Shown: positions 13,014 to 23,856 of the stretch, in pieces
How positions within the stretch are numbered: the first letter of the stretch is position 1
How the letters are laid out: every line of letters starts with the position of its first letter
Position numbers and translations under genes: made by a program
Notes under the pieces: generated by a model
What the model was told of the DNA's origin: nothing
Database searches by the model: none
The model's input: only the letters and a program-made list of their open reading frames with translations
Origin: Branchiostoma floridae
Lineage: Eukaryota; Chordata; Leptocardii; Amphioxiformes; Branchiostomatidae
NCBI RefSeq assembly: GCF_000003815.2
Contig: NC_049995.1
Location: 9,945,295-10,009,294, forward strand
DNA length: 64,000 bases
Reading direction: 5' to 3'

Positions 13014-13211
13014 GCATGTGCGAGTGAAAGGAGCTCTGGGTAATATGTCAAAGTTGAAGGCCCCGTAAAATCAACATTCCGCCATTTTGCAGGTGCCATT
13101 ACGTTTCGGACATTGTTACACAAATCAAAACAGTGGTGTTGACGAGACTGTTGACGTCTGAGGGCCTTCAACTTTGACATATTACCCAGAGTTCCTTTCA
13201 CCAGCGCATGC
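13014..13211. mobile_element. MITE, GCATGTGC.GTGAAAGG type
   Basis: Clean inverted repeat of about 198 bp. Both arms read GTGAAAGGA.CTCTGGGTAA then TATGTCAAAGTTGAAGGCC, with GCATGTGC/GCATGCGC tips. Near-twin of 22973-23149. Confidence 0.85.
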
Positions 13212-13554
13212 GTGGTAACTAGTATGAGAAGGCTTATAAGCCATATCCCACATTAGATTACGCATTTGTTACGACAGGAATATGTCAAAGGTAAAGGCCC
13301 CTGGTTTGTAAATATTCCGCCATTTTGAAGGCACCATTACGTTTATCAAAGTTTTCTCAATAATTCCTCAAATATGCCTGGATATCAGAAGCGGTGCTGC
13401 ATTGGTAGATCTCGACAAAATCATTTTCTCTTTTTTGTACAAGTTACAATGAAAGAAAATGACGTTATTAGTTGAAAAAATCATCCTTTTGTGTGTCTGA
13501 AACATGACTGTCGTCCATTTCTTATTGCAACTGCAAGGCTTTCCCAGTACAAGC

Positions 13555-15180
13555 CATGGGGAGCGGAGGCGTCATTCTTCTTTGGACCATACTTTTAGTA
13601 TGGTGCAAAGAAAGCATCGCATCAAGCAACGAAAGTGAGTGTTTGATTGTTGATATATTGTATATCTATATCTATATCAGTACACTGAACGTAGTCCTAC
13701 AGAACTTTTAGAAATTTTACATTTTTAGGATGATTACCCGAGTAACTCTCCGCAATATTTCACGTCAGTAGTAAAAGAAAGACTGTACTTAGATTTAGTT
13801 AGGGTTGCAATGGGGACAATAAAACCGTAAGAACCTTGACCCTTCATAGATTTATTTCATTTGCAAGTTTTGCATAAATAATCTAGAATGTTGTGTTTTG
13901 GCATTTTGCCCTTTTTGCCACGATATCTATTTTGAGTTTCTATACCACTGGTATACCACTGGTATGTTGCTTCCTTAATTTGCCGTACTCATTTTTATGT
14001 ACCCAGGTCCCCCTTTCAACTATTTACCATATATGGGTATATGGATATTGCTAGGACATTGGCCCCCATAACATTTTATTTACAACTTTGGCATATTCCA
14101 CTCTAGCGTCATGTATTTTAGTTTTTATTTGCATTTTAAACGAATCCAGATGTAACGAGAAGCCAGAAGTTGTAAAATTTCAATTTAATGTCTTTTTTTT
14201 TCAGTCCGACTCGTGGGTGGAAATTCTACCAGGCAGGGACGGGTTGAAGTGTACCATGACGGACAGTGGGGGACCGTCTGTCACAACGGTTTTGATATAA
14301 ACGACGCCCACGCGGTGTGTCGTGAGCTGGGATACGGACTCGCTACCGAGGTCCGATCTCATGCAGCCTTCGGCGAGGGGTCAGGCCCGGTCTGGCTGAA
14401 TGACGTGGCCTGCAAGGGTTTCGAGCTGGCCATCAGACATTGCAGCCACACCGGATGGGGCAAAAATAACTGTCAGCACCACGAGGACGTTGGTGTGGTC
14501 TGCTCGGGTGAGTCAAGAGATGTTTCTTTTTTTTTCATTCTGCCGCCTGCAGCGTTGGCGTTCTGGGGCACCGCCATATTGTTACAGGTTCGCGATATTG
14601 TTACTGATGTGTTACTGAGAAAGAGAGAAATGTCAATAGACACTTGGCCAAAGCCCTCTATCATCATTCACTATTCTGCCAGGCCGGAGAATGGTAGAGA
14701 CTACATGATTTTGACAAAGCACTATGAAAGTTGCGCTGGAAAGTATCACAACAGTGTACATAATTTCATTGTCACCTTTGCTAAGAAGTTTATGTTTTTG
14801 GTATCATTTGCGGGTTTTGGGGAACACACGTCCATGCAGTCGTTTGCTATTGGGGTAGGTACTCTTTAGTAATACATGAATAAGACCATAAAGTCTTGAA
14901 TAAAGGCATAATTTTTTGGCGAGGGGATGTGTTCGTGGAACTCTAGTTTTGAATATGCTTTTTTTTGTCCTGAAACCTTTGCCCTTTTTATTCAGGATGT
15001 GGAGGTCTCTTTAATAGCGAGACTGGTACCCTCACGAGTCCCAACTACCCCCAGGACTACTCTCACAACCTCGAGTGTGAATGGACTATCGTTGTTGTTT
15101 TCGGCAACCGAGCGTCGATCATTTTTGATCCCAACTTCTATATCGAACCACACGACAGCTGTGTTAACGACTACGTCATG
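13555..15180 (+). CDS. SRCR-CUB secreted protein, 3' end missing (DMBT1-like domain mix)
   Basis: Three exons: 13555-13634 (signal peptide, GGVILLWTILLVW), 14205-14507 (canonical SRCR domain: VRLVGGNSTRQGRVEVYHDG, WGTVCHNGF, AHAVCRELGYG, W.NDVAC.G, VGVVCSG) and 14995-15180 (first half of a CUB domain: CGG.F....GTLTSPNYP..Y, C.W.I, ending NDYVMV). All joins keep frame. The second half of the CUB domain is not found; the next 6 kb is a nested transposon cluster. Either the next exon lies beyond the insertions or the gene is broken. SRCR/CUB proteins are typically secreted or scavenger-receptor-like binding proteins. Confidence 0.8.
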
Positions 15181-15702
15181 GTAGGTGGAAATACTAATAC
15201 ACTTTAGATCACTGTAAATCAATTTGTTTTTGCGGCATTTTGATTTACCGGTAACAGTGGAAAGGATGTTTTTGCCGCCTTTTAAGTTATGGTAATGACT
15301 TAGCAGTGCTATCATTTGTGTTCAAGAATCAACCGTTTACAGTAATCGCTGTTATAGTAAGGCTGACTTTTGGGATGTGATTAAACATGCCATCCCTCGG
15401 TCAGCCCTGCACCCCTCCTATGGAACAAATAGAAATTTCTACTTATGGTGTTGAAAAAATGTTGCAAGGCCTCAATCCCTCCAAACCATCCGGCCAGACC
15501 AAATACCTCCTTGGTTCCTCAAAATGACAGCCAGTGAAATCGCTCCTGTTTTAACTAACATTTTCCAACAATCGCTTGACACAGGAGAAATCCCCAAAGA
15601 CTGTAGAGATGCAAATATATGCGCCATTTTCAAAAAGGGAGACAGAGCGATCCTCAGTAACTACAGACCTGTTTCACTCACCAGTATTTCCTGTAAACTA
15701 CT

Positions 15703-17506
15703 TCGTCTTCGTCTTCGTCTTGTGTACCCTCTAAAAACCCCTGCTGGGGCGTCGCTGAGGGGGGGGGGGGGGGGTGGCTTGCGGACTAGGGCAAGGCAGC
15801 CAAACCGGCCTTAAAGGCCTCGACTGACGGGGCCTGGGCAGTGTGCCCCGGCAGTCTGTTCCACTCGGCAACCGTCCGAGGGAAAAAAGAAAACTTAAAA
15901 CAGTCTCTTTTAGCTGTGGTTAACTGATACTTAAACATGTGACTTCCTCTGGTTCTGCGTTGGGCAGGTTTAAGATACTGGGTTGGGGATATGTTTATGA
16001 TGCCATTCACAATTTTGTAGAAAGTGATTAGACGTGCGTCTCTCCTTCTGTCAGCGAGGAGTGGCCACTGTAGGCTTGTGAGCATATCAGTTACACTACT
16101 GGTTCTGCGATAATCGTTGACGGTCACTCTTGCCGCTCTACGCTGCACTCTTTCTAGTGCCTGGGCCCCACTGATAGTATAGGGGTCCCACACTGCTGCG
16201 CTGTACTCCAAGTGCGGGCGCACCAACGCCTTATAGCATGTTGATTTGACCCGTGGTGGGCAGTGCTGTAAATTGCGGCGAATGACCGCCAGTATTCGAT
16301 TCGCTTTACCAGTTGCGTACTTTATATGTGTGTCCCACTTCATGTCATGAGATAGTTGGACACCAAGATATGGGTGAGTTTTGACACTTGTAAGGTTTTC
16401 TGAACAAAGAACATATTGAGAAATAATTGGTTTACGTTTGTGGGTTATATGAAGTGTGTGGCACTTAGATGGATTAAAGGACATCTGCCATTGGTTTTGC
16501 CAATGGGTCAGTGCGTCAAGGTCAGCTTGTAAGCCTTGTACGTCACTTGGGTGTTCAATAATACGGTAAAGCAGGCAATCGTCTGCAAACAAACGCACGT
16601 TGGACCCAACAATATCAGGTAAATCATTTATGTAAAGTAGGAACAAGAGGGGTCCCAAAACAGTTCCTTGGGGCACTCCCGACAAAACCTTTGTGGGTTT
16701 CGAGGACTCCCCATCAAGGACAACTGCCTGGGTCCTTTGTGTAAGGAAGGCTTGAAGCCAAGACAAAAGATTACCAGAGATGCCGTAGTGCTGGGGCTTA
16801 CTCAGAAGGCGAATGTGGGGAACCATATCAAAAGCCTTGCTGAAATCGAGCACTATGGCGTCAACCTGTTTTCCTTGGTCAAGGGCACTAGTCAGGTCGT
16901 GAGTCGTGACCAATAGCTGGCTTTCACAAGAGAGGCCTTTCCTAAAGCCATGTTGGGCAGGGGACAATATATTGTATTTATCAAGGTGTTTCATCATATG
17001 ACTATGAATAATATGCTCCAAAACTTTGCTACAGACTGATGTGAGTGAGACAGGTCTATAGTTTGATGGTAAAGACCTGTCTCCCTTCTTGAAGATGGGT
17101 GAGATGTTGGCGGACCTCCAGTCTTCTGGTACATCGCCTGTAGCAAGGGACTGTGCAAAAATGGTCTGCAGTACCGGTGCAATCTGTGTGGACACTGACT
17201 TCAGGAGTCTAGGATGAAGACCATCAGGGCCTGTAGCTTTGTTGGGATTAAGCTCTGAAAGTTGTTTAGCTACCCCTTCCACTGAGATGTGAAGTTGTGA
17301 TATGGGGGGAGTCACAGGATTCCCAAGTGTTGGTCTGGTGTCCAGGTTCTCCTTTGTGAAGACCGAGCTGAACTGGTCTCCTAACGCTTCAGCCTTCTCC
17401 TTAGGGTCGGAGGTTAGTATACCCTGGTGCCTGATAGACGTTATGTTGGTAGAGTCCTGCTTTAGAGACTTAATGTAATTCCAGAAGGCCTTGGGGTTCT
17501 CCTGGA
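15703..17506 (-). mobile_element. 5'-truncated LINE inserted antisense into the older LINE
   Basis: The minus-strand copy interrupts the plus-strand LINE between SCKLL and EHII of its RT domain. Its 3' UTR has a C-run and ends in a (GACGAA)n hexamer tail at about 15703-15722. The 5' end at about 17500-17510 abuts the resumed host LINE, with CTGGAA shared at the junction. Confidence 0.85.
15786..17506 (-). CDS. LINE reverse transcriptase (5'-truncated ORF2)
   Basis: An uninterrupted frame of over 570 codons ending ...AGLAALP-stop. RT blocks in order: GPDGLHPRLLK, PIFKKGDR....YRPVSLTS, GFRKG.SCESQL, LDFSKAFDMVPH, GVPQGTVLGPLLFLLYINDLP, the catalytic LFADDCLLY, then HPYLGVQL and the C-terminal LVRPHLEY..AVWDPY. 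The N-terminal endonuclease is absent because of 5' truncation. The apparent first Met lies in host LINE sequence read backwards, so the true fragment starts near NPKAFWNYIK. The intact frame implies recent insertion. Confidence 0.85.
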
Positions 17507-17517
17507 ACACATTATCC

Positions 17518-18202
17518 ACAGCCATATCATGAAACACCTAGAAGGCCACAATATACTAACGGACTACCAGCATGGTTTCAGAGCAAAGCGATCCACAGAA
17601 ACACAGCTTATCTTAACAGTTCACGACATAGCTGGGGCACTGAACAATAAAAGACAGGTGGATCTAGCAATACTCGATTTCACTAAAGCCTTCGATAAAG
17701 TCCCACATAGCAGACTCATATCAAAACTGGAGTTCTATGGAATTCAAGGTACTACACTTAACTGGCTGAAGGCTTTCCTGACGAATAGAGAGAAAACAGT
17801 AGTGGTGGAAGGGAAGGCATCAGCTCCAGTAAAAGTAGCGTCGGGAGTTCCGCAAGGGACTGTGCTGGGACCATTGCTCTTCCTCTTGTACATAAACGAC
17901 TTACCAGACCCGCTCGATTCAAGTGTTAGGTTATTTGCCGATGATTGTCTGTTATATATAGAGGTATCCACACAAAATGATTCACAAGTTCTTCAGAAAG
18001 ATCTGAACACCCTGGAAGAATGGCAAAGGAAATGGCTTATGCAGTTCAACCCTGATAAGTGCCATATCATGCACATTACAAAAAAACGAACACCAAATGT
18101 GTCCCCTTACCAGTTTTGTGGTCAGACATTAGAAACCACAAAAACCCACCCATACCTTGGTGTTACATTAACAACTGGGCTGAAGTGGGGTGTCCATGTT
18201 AA
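17518..18202 (+). pseudogene. Host LINE RT, middle segment
   Basis: Resumes at HSHIMKHLEG and carries the RT palm: ILDFTKAFDKVPH, SGVPQGTVLGPLLF, LFADDCLLY, KWLMQFNPDKCH, HPYLGVTL. It stops mid-codon block at LKWGVHVN, where the TTAA-specific element has inserted; the frame continues directly after the second TTAA at 19176. Confidence 0.85.
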
Positions 18203-19175
18203 CCCTCAAGCACCCGACCTTTTTTTGCGACTAAAATGACCGAGTGGGGTCCAAACGGACCCCAAAATGTTTTGTTCATAAAATCTCAGTACCATTTCTT
18301 ATCGGTAATCATTGTATATACATTGCTTCGTCAATGTAAGAGGAAGATTTTGATATGTTAAGGTGTTGCTAATTCCAACTCATTATCATAATTTATGCAA
18401 AAGTTTAGAAGGACCACGTTTTGCACTAAACCTATTCCGACCAGATAGGGGAATTTTGAGGCCCTCAGCAACATTTATGTCGGATAACTCATGAACGGCT
18501 AGAGCTAAAGCTACGAAACTTGGTAATTAATCACAAAATATTGTTTGCAAAAGTTTTTGGTCAATAAAATAAGTTTATCATTTTTAAGGGTTGCCATGGC
18601 AACCATATTCTAACAGGCATATTTTTGCCCAAAATTTGACAATTTCAATTTAAACAAGGTTTTCTTGGTAAAATACACCTGTTTTCTGACAACAATTAAA
18701 TTCTATGAAATTGAATGTAATTTTCATGACTTAAAATTTATAATTGATGCTAATTTCATGACGTCATTGGTCAACATCCAAGATGGTCGCCCTGATTAGG
18801 TAAATGACGTCATAATGTCGTCACATTACATGTTGATGACCCAGAAATTTTTGTGATGATTTAGGTTAACATTCTTATTATTGTCTAAAAGTTTGGCAGT
18901 CATACTGTAAGTGGTTAAGGAGTTAGCTTCCAAAGTTTGTTTTAAAAACTGCACATTTTTGCTGGGGTCCGTTTGGACCCCAGAGGGACTGAACACAAAC
19001 TTTCTTTATAATTTCCCCATTATTGTACCAATCTTTGCGAAAACTTAGGAGAAGGTATAAGACATATTGACTGACAAAGTCACGGAAGGATTTTTTCTTC
19101 AGATCAAAAATGTTTAAATGGCACTTCAAAATGTACGCCTGGGGTCCAAATGGACCCCACTCGGGTGTTTGAGGG
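18203..19175. mobile_element. Nonautonomous piggyBac-type element (973 bp, TTAA duplication)
   Basis: Flanked by TTAA at 18199-18202 and 19176-19179. The ends are inverted: CCCTCAAGCACCCGA on the left, and TCGGGTGTTTGAGGG on the right, followed inward by GGGGTCCAAACGGACCCC-like palindromes. TTAA target and 5'-CCC ends are the hallmark of piggyBac. No transposase frame is present. Taking it out leaves the LINE frame continuous across VN/KITTKAK. Confidence 0.93.
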
Positions 19176-19556
19176 TTAACAAAATAACAACCAAGGCTAA
19201 ACAGACATTGGGAGTAATCAAACGCAACTTGTGGGCATGCCCAACCAGGGTAAAATCACTTGCATACACGTCACTAGTAAGACCTAACCTTGAATATGCC
19301 GCTACAGTATGGGACCCGTATACAAAGAAAGACAAAGATAAACTTGAAAGGGTACAGAACCAAGCTGCCCGATTCTGCACAAACAACTATAACAGGGATT
19401 CTAGTGTTACCAAAATGAAAACAGATTTGCAGTGGATGTCACTTGAAGACAGAAGGAAAATGTCCAGACTTTCCATGATGGACGTACCAACGGATAAGTA
19501 TCTAATACCAGCTCAAAAAAGAACAAGAAACAGTCATGCCTTCAAATACAGTCATG

Positions 19557-20805
19557 CTTTCCAGTACTGATGATTATAGACCAATCGCGATCACTTCGGC
19601 TCTATCCAAAGTCCTTGAGGCTCTCCTGCTGAACCGTCTGAAGCCTTTTCTTCAGACGTCAGATTCTCAATTTGGCTTCAAACCAAAACATGGGACTGAC
19701 ATGTGTGTTTTCACCCTAAAGCAAATAATTGAATACTACAGGGGACTAGGGTCTCCGGTGTTTGTTTGTTTTTTATACGCCTCAAAGGCCTTTGATCGCG
19801 TCAACCACTGGGCGTTGTTCAGCAAATTGATAGACAGAAAGGTTCCGCTGTACCTAGTTCGTTTTTTATTCTTCTGGTATAAGACCCAACGAATGTGTGT
19901 AAGATGGGGGGCTATCCTGTCTCCCTACTTCTCCGTTACAAATGGAGTGAGGCAGGGTAGTCTCCTTTCCCCTTATTTGTTTAACTTGTATATAGATGAT
20001 TTGAGTGTAAGGCTTAACAATGCCAAGGTTGGTTGTTATGTGGGCGGGTCCATAACTAACCATCTTTTTTATGCTGATGACCTGTGTCTTATATGTCCCA
20101 GTATCAAGTCTCTTCAGAGATTAGTAGGGATATGCGAAGAGGTTAGTCTTGAAAACGACATATTGTTTAATATTGAAAAAAACATGTTGTATGTATTTTC
20201 CGTGTGCTCGTCTGTTACTTCAGTATCCACCACCTCATGTAAAACTCTATGGTGCGAGTCTGAAGTATGTGACCTCATTTGTTTATCTGGGTGTACATCT
20301 AAACCCTACACTTAGCGATGACGACTGTGTACGTGCGCAGCTGAAAAGTCTGTATAGTCGTGCTAATTGTATAAATCGCAAGTTTTCCCTTTGTTCTCCA
20401 CCTGTTAAGAAAAACTTGTTTATGGCGTACTGTGGCCAAATATATGGCGCGCAATTATGGAATTCTGTCAGTGCGGGTGTCCTCTCTAAGTGCCGGATCG
20501 CATATAACAACTGTTTTCGGATTATCATGAATCTTCCACGACGATGCAGTGCTAGCACAATGTTTGTGTACAATTCGACCGACAGCTTTGAAGCAAGACG
20601 AAGGAAAATGTGTTATTCTATTTTACAAAGATTAACGTCTTCCAATAATACCATTGTCCAGAACTTGCTGACGTCAGACATGTTCTACAGAAATTATTTT
20701 TTCCAGAACTGTTATGACTTATTGTACAGGTAGAGGTTTTAATGTATATATATGTATCTTTTGTGTGTCTATGGGTTTTTAACCTGAAATAAAGAATAAA
20801 GAAAA
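19557..20805 (+). mobile_element. Second LINE family, 5'-truncated, inserted in the first LINE
   Basis: RT of a different family: DDYRPIAITSALSKVLE, FGFK..HGTDM, DASKAFDRVNH-like (YASKAFDRVNH), NGVRQGSLLSPYLFNLYIDDL, and the catalytic FYADDLCL. A frame change near 20180-20230 separates the two frames (19571-20230 and about 20220-20733), so it is a pseudogene. The C-terminal SFEARRRKM matches the fragment at 8187-8498. The 3' end is AATAAAGAATAAAGAAA. AAATAC occurs on both sides of the insert as a possible target duplication. Confidence 0.8.
19571..20733 (+). pseudogene. LINE reverse transcriptase, frameshifted
   Basis: Two overlapping frames cover RT palm and thumb plus the C-terminal domain; the break is near 20180-20230. 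The catalytic YADD is intact. The N-terminal endonuclease is missing through 5' truncation. Confidence 0.8.
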
Positions 20806-21130
20806 TACCAGAGTTACCAACCTAGGATTGATGTGTTCAAAAATTCGTACTTTCCCAGAACTATCGTAGAGTGGAACTTGTTATCACCAAGTACAGTAGG
20901 GGCATCTTCTCTTGGTAGTTTTAAAGAACGCTTGCAGATAGATGTGCAAAAGTTAGGGGTAACGAGTCGTTCGGTGTAATATAACCAGCTGCTGCCGCGC
21001 CGCGTGCCTGCAAAGCTGGTGTGTTACGCCGAACGGCGGTTATACCGGCTATATAGATACAGATACAGATACAGAAACAGCTAGATACTTATAAAATGAC
21101 ACATTTATTTTATATGTATGACATTTCCTG

Positions 21131-22381
21131 TACATACCTAGGAGGTTCAAGGAGGTTAAAAAACACAGACTGCTTTGAATTTTTGTTCCCATCTTTGCCG
21201 CGCGCGTGAATCACATCTAAAAGTGCCTGCGCCAACTTTGACCTCCTGTAGCTCCCAAACGGCTTGTGCTAGAACAACCAAACTTAGTGAGTTTTCCTAA
21301 CAAAATGTTGGCAACAATTTAAAAAAAATTGGTAAGTTTATAATTTTTCTTGTTACCATGGCAACGGGTTTCTGAAAGGCAAATTTTACAAAAATCACTA
21401 ATTTTGGTTTGAACAATCGGATTTTAGAATTTTCTTGCTAAATTAAACTTCTTTTCATATATCTTTAATATCTAACACATCTTAGTTGAACATTTATAAT
21501 TAAACATTCATGAATTATGCTAATAAGATGACGTAATTGGTCAAAATCCAAGGTGGGCGACAATATCATGATGAAAAGTATAACAAGCTTATTTTCACTC
21601 AGATTTCATCCCTACTTGGTAATTTCTTTCAGAAAACATTTGTGTGAACGTTTTTAATCCATTTTCATGAGTTTTTAGCGTTATATGTTGAAAAAAAATG
21701 TATCTTGAAAATTTAAGGTTGATAATCCAAGATGGCGGAAAGCTAAACTACAGATGACGTCATTCTATGACGTCATTTTGACGTCGTTGCGTCGGCTTTT
21801 GACAACAGAAGTCTTATAACACTTAAATATTAATAAGAAACCTTTATTGGTAACGTATTATGGCAATTCCCCGTTTTAGCCAAAAATATCAATTAATGAC
21901 GTCATAATTACGTCATATTACGTCATAATGATATAAAAATTTCAGGAATTATAAAACTCGATGAGCACAACCACCCCCCCCCCCCCTGCAAATTTGGTGG
22001 TCGTACAGTAAGCCTTTTTGAAAATACCAAGGGGGGGGGGGTCTAATGAACCCCCAAGGCCAGGCCAGGGAAGGCCCAAAAAGCCCAGTCTGGATAGGGT
22101 TAAAAGGAGATATAGTAGTAGTAGGAAAAATTAAGAGGAGCGGCCGTGTAATTTTTCCGACTACTATATCTACGCGACTCAACCTTTGCTTGGAGAGTAA
22201 CGTCCGGGCTCATCAAAAAAGGCGAGAAACCCCGCGGCCAACATCGTCATCACGGACGCACCGCCGGAGGGCGGAAACCAGGGATCGCTGCGGGGCCCGG
22301 CGGGTCACAGTGAACAATAGCGCGCAGCAGGGTGTTAATGGGAAACTCTCTCCTGTGATTTTCTAACCTCCTTGTACATAC
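21131..22381. mobile_element. CAAGGAGGTT-type nonautonomous DNA transposon (about 1.24 kb)
   Basis: TACATAC flanks both ends (21131-21137 and 22375-22381). The left end CTAGGAGGTTCAAGGAGGTT looks like a doubled terminal motif, and the right end is AACCTCCTTG. No coding capacity. The interior (AT-rich; GTTACCATGGCAACGG; TGACGT.ATTGGTCAA.ATCCAAG) resembles that of 18203-19175 although the ends differ. It includes runs of C and G near 21968 and 22031, and an inner inverted repeat with GATATAGTAGTAGTAGG at about 22110-22175. Confidence 0.7.
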
Positions 22382-22902
22382 AAAACGCATGCCTCTGACA
22401 AAAAAAACACGAACAGAACAAGCGCCCCTATTAAACTTCCATGTTTTGGGCGCTACACGCGTGCAATGCTGTTAACTCAATCGAGTCAATGGGAATACTC
22501 TATCCTGGTTGTATCTGTGCTGCACACATGTAACGTTACATGGCATATATATCTGTATGCCGGTGACTAGGCTTACACGTTGTGTCTTTGTCTTTGTTTA
22601 GATTCGAGAGCTCTATATAAGTCGCAAGGACGTCCTTGGAAGTAGGAATCTTCCTCTCTTTCTCTCTCGGCCTCTCGGTACTTTCTGTGGAAACAACGCC
22701 CCCCCACCCATCCAGGGCACCGGTGTCACCTTGTCCGTCAGGTTTCGCTCGGACTCTAGCCACAGTGGCATGGGATTCTCTGCCAACTGGACAATTGGTG
22801 AGGTTGCTCCTTCAAAAATTAAATCTTTCTCCATTTCTATAGCCATTGGACCATGCCTTACAGTTAAGTAGCAGACTAGTCAACTGGTACTGGAGTTTGT
22901 TA
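22382..22902. other. Intergenic, no gene seen
   Basis: Short overlapping open frames at 22613-22846 on both strands lack recognisable domains, splice context or family resemblance. No signal-peptide exon for gene copy 3 could be identified here. Confidence 0.4.
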
Positions 22903-22909
22903 GATAAAC

Positions 22910-22944
22910 CAAGGAGGTTAAAAAAGACCTTTTTAACCTCCTTG
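22910..22944. mobile_element. 35-bp palindrome, minimal transposon with 7-bp duplication
   Basis: Near-perfect palindrome from CAAGGAGGTTAAAAA to TTTTTAACCTCCTTG, with about five bases between the arms, flanked by GATAAAC at 22903-22909 and 22945-22951. Same length and termini as 10765-10799. Confidence 0.8.
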
Positions 22945-22972
22945 GATAAACCTCCTCGCACTACTTACCATA

Positions 22973-23144
22973 CATGCGCGGGTGAAAGGAACTCTGGGTA
23001 ATATGTCAAAGCTGAAGGTCACCAGAAAGTCAACAGTCCGCCATTTTGCAGGCGCCATTACGTTCCGGACATTGTTACACAAATCGAAACAATGCATGGT
23101 AAGAAAGAAGTCAGACTATTTACGTCTGAGGGCCTTCAGCTTTG

Positions 23145-23149
<5 letters not shown>
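22973..23149. mobile_element. MITE, GTGAAAGGAACTCTGGGTAA type, right tip lost
   Basis: Left arm and inner right arm match 13014-13211; the outer right tip is replaced by the (AT)n tract that follows. Confidence 0.8.
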
Positions 23150-23218
<69 letters not shown>

Positions 23219-23238
23219 ATCTGACATATATATATAGA
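23149..23238. repeat. (AT)n microsatellite
   Basis: Long TATATA run broken by one AAATAT and by CCATCTGACA. It arises at the ATATG inside the MITE arm. Confidence 0.97.
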
Positions 23239-23856
23239 TTGGACCCCTTTGCCCTGGTTTTACAACCTAATGGCCTGGAATTCGGTGAATATGTGCATTG
23301 GACATATGCCCACAGGAACTCGTCAATGTGTTTTGCATACATTACTACTAAAATGAGTTATTTAGGGATTTTTGGCTAATGAAGTTAGGTATGGAGGCGT
23401 GTAATCAATGGACTCCATTTACACTCATAGTAAACATCACTTAAGATTTTCAAATTTGGGATTTTTCGATATTTAAAAAAAATGTATATTCTTGGATCCC
23501 GGGTCATGTAAAAAGACTACTGATCTAAAATTGGTTATAGGCTATAGCTTTAGTACTAGCTATAGGAACGGACAATTGGTCGCAAAAAGAACAGTCCATT
23601 TTATATAAATATGGTTGTTCCGGCAGAGTTCGTTCATGTATTGATGGGAGAGCAGTTTGGAGTAGTATGGTGTTTTGGTATAGGTCAATTTCTCCAAAAA
23701 GTTAATATGGAACAGTATATTTTTGAATTGGTATGGGGATGGATTGAAATATGCTGTAGTTGCTCACGAGCAAATGTCGGCTCTTTTAGATAACATCGTT
23801 TTTCGTTATTTTAACAACACAAATGTGTGTTCTGCATGGATGTGTACTAGAATTAG

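Larger units (their letters stand above)
11087..13554. other. Intergenic: copy 2 3' UTR, MITEs and CCAAT-rich segment
   Basis: No coding gene is supported. It holds MITEs at 11500-11686 and 13014-13211, a degenerate MITE arm at about 13255-13330, a TATA-like CTATAAAG at about 12091, a CCAAT array at 12140-12250 and a short (GTT)n at about 12905. The segment 11960-12260 is a diverged repeat of 4740-4900. Confidence 0.6.
15365..21075 (+). mobile_element. 5'-truncated LINE (CR1/L2-like) split by three later insertions
   Basis: One reverse-transcriptase frame can be followed through four pieces: about 15365-15702, 17507-18202, 19176-19556 and about 20806-20980. Each junction continues the same protein alignment judged against the minus-strand relative at 15786-17506. 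Motifs include YRPVSLTS, DFTKAFDKVPH, GVPQGTVLGPLLF and FADDC. The 3' end has a GC-rich hairpin (about 20985-21050) and an (ATACAG)n tail. A frameshift near 15495 and the missing endonuclease domain show it is dead. Confidence 0.85.
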
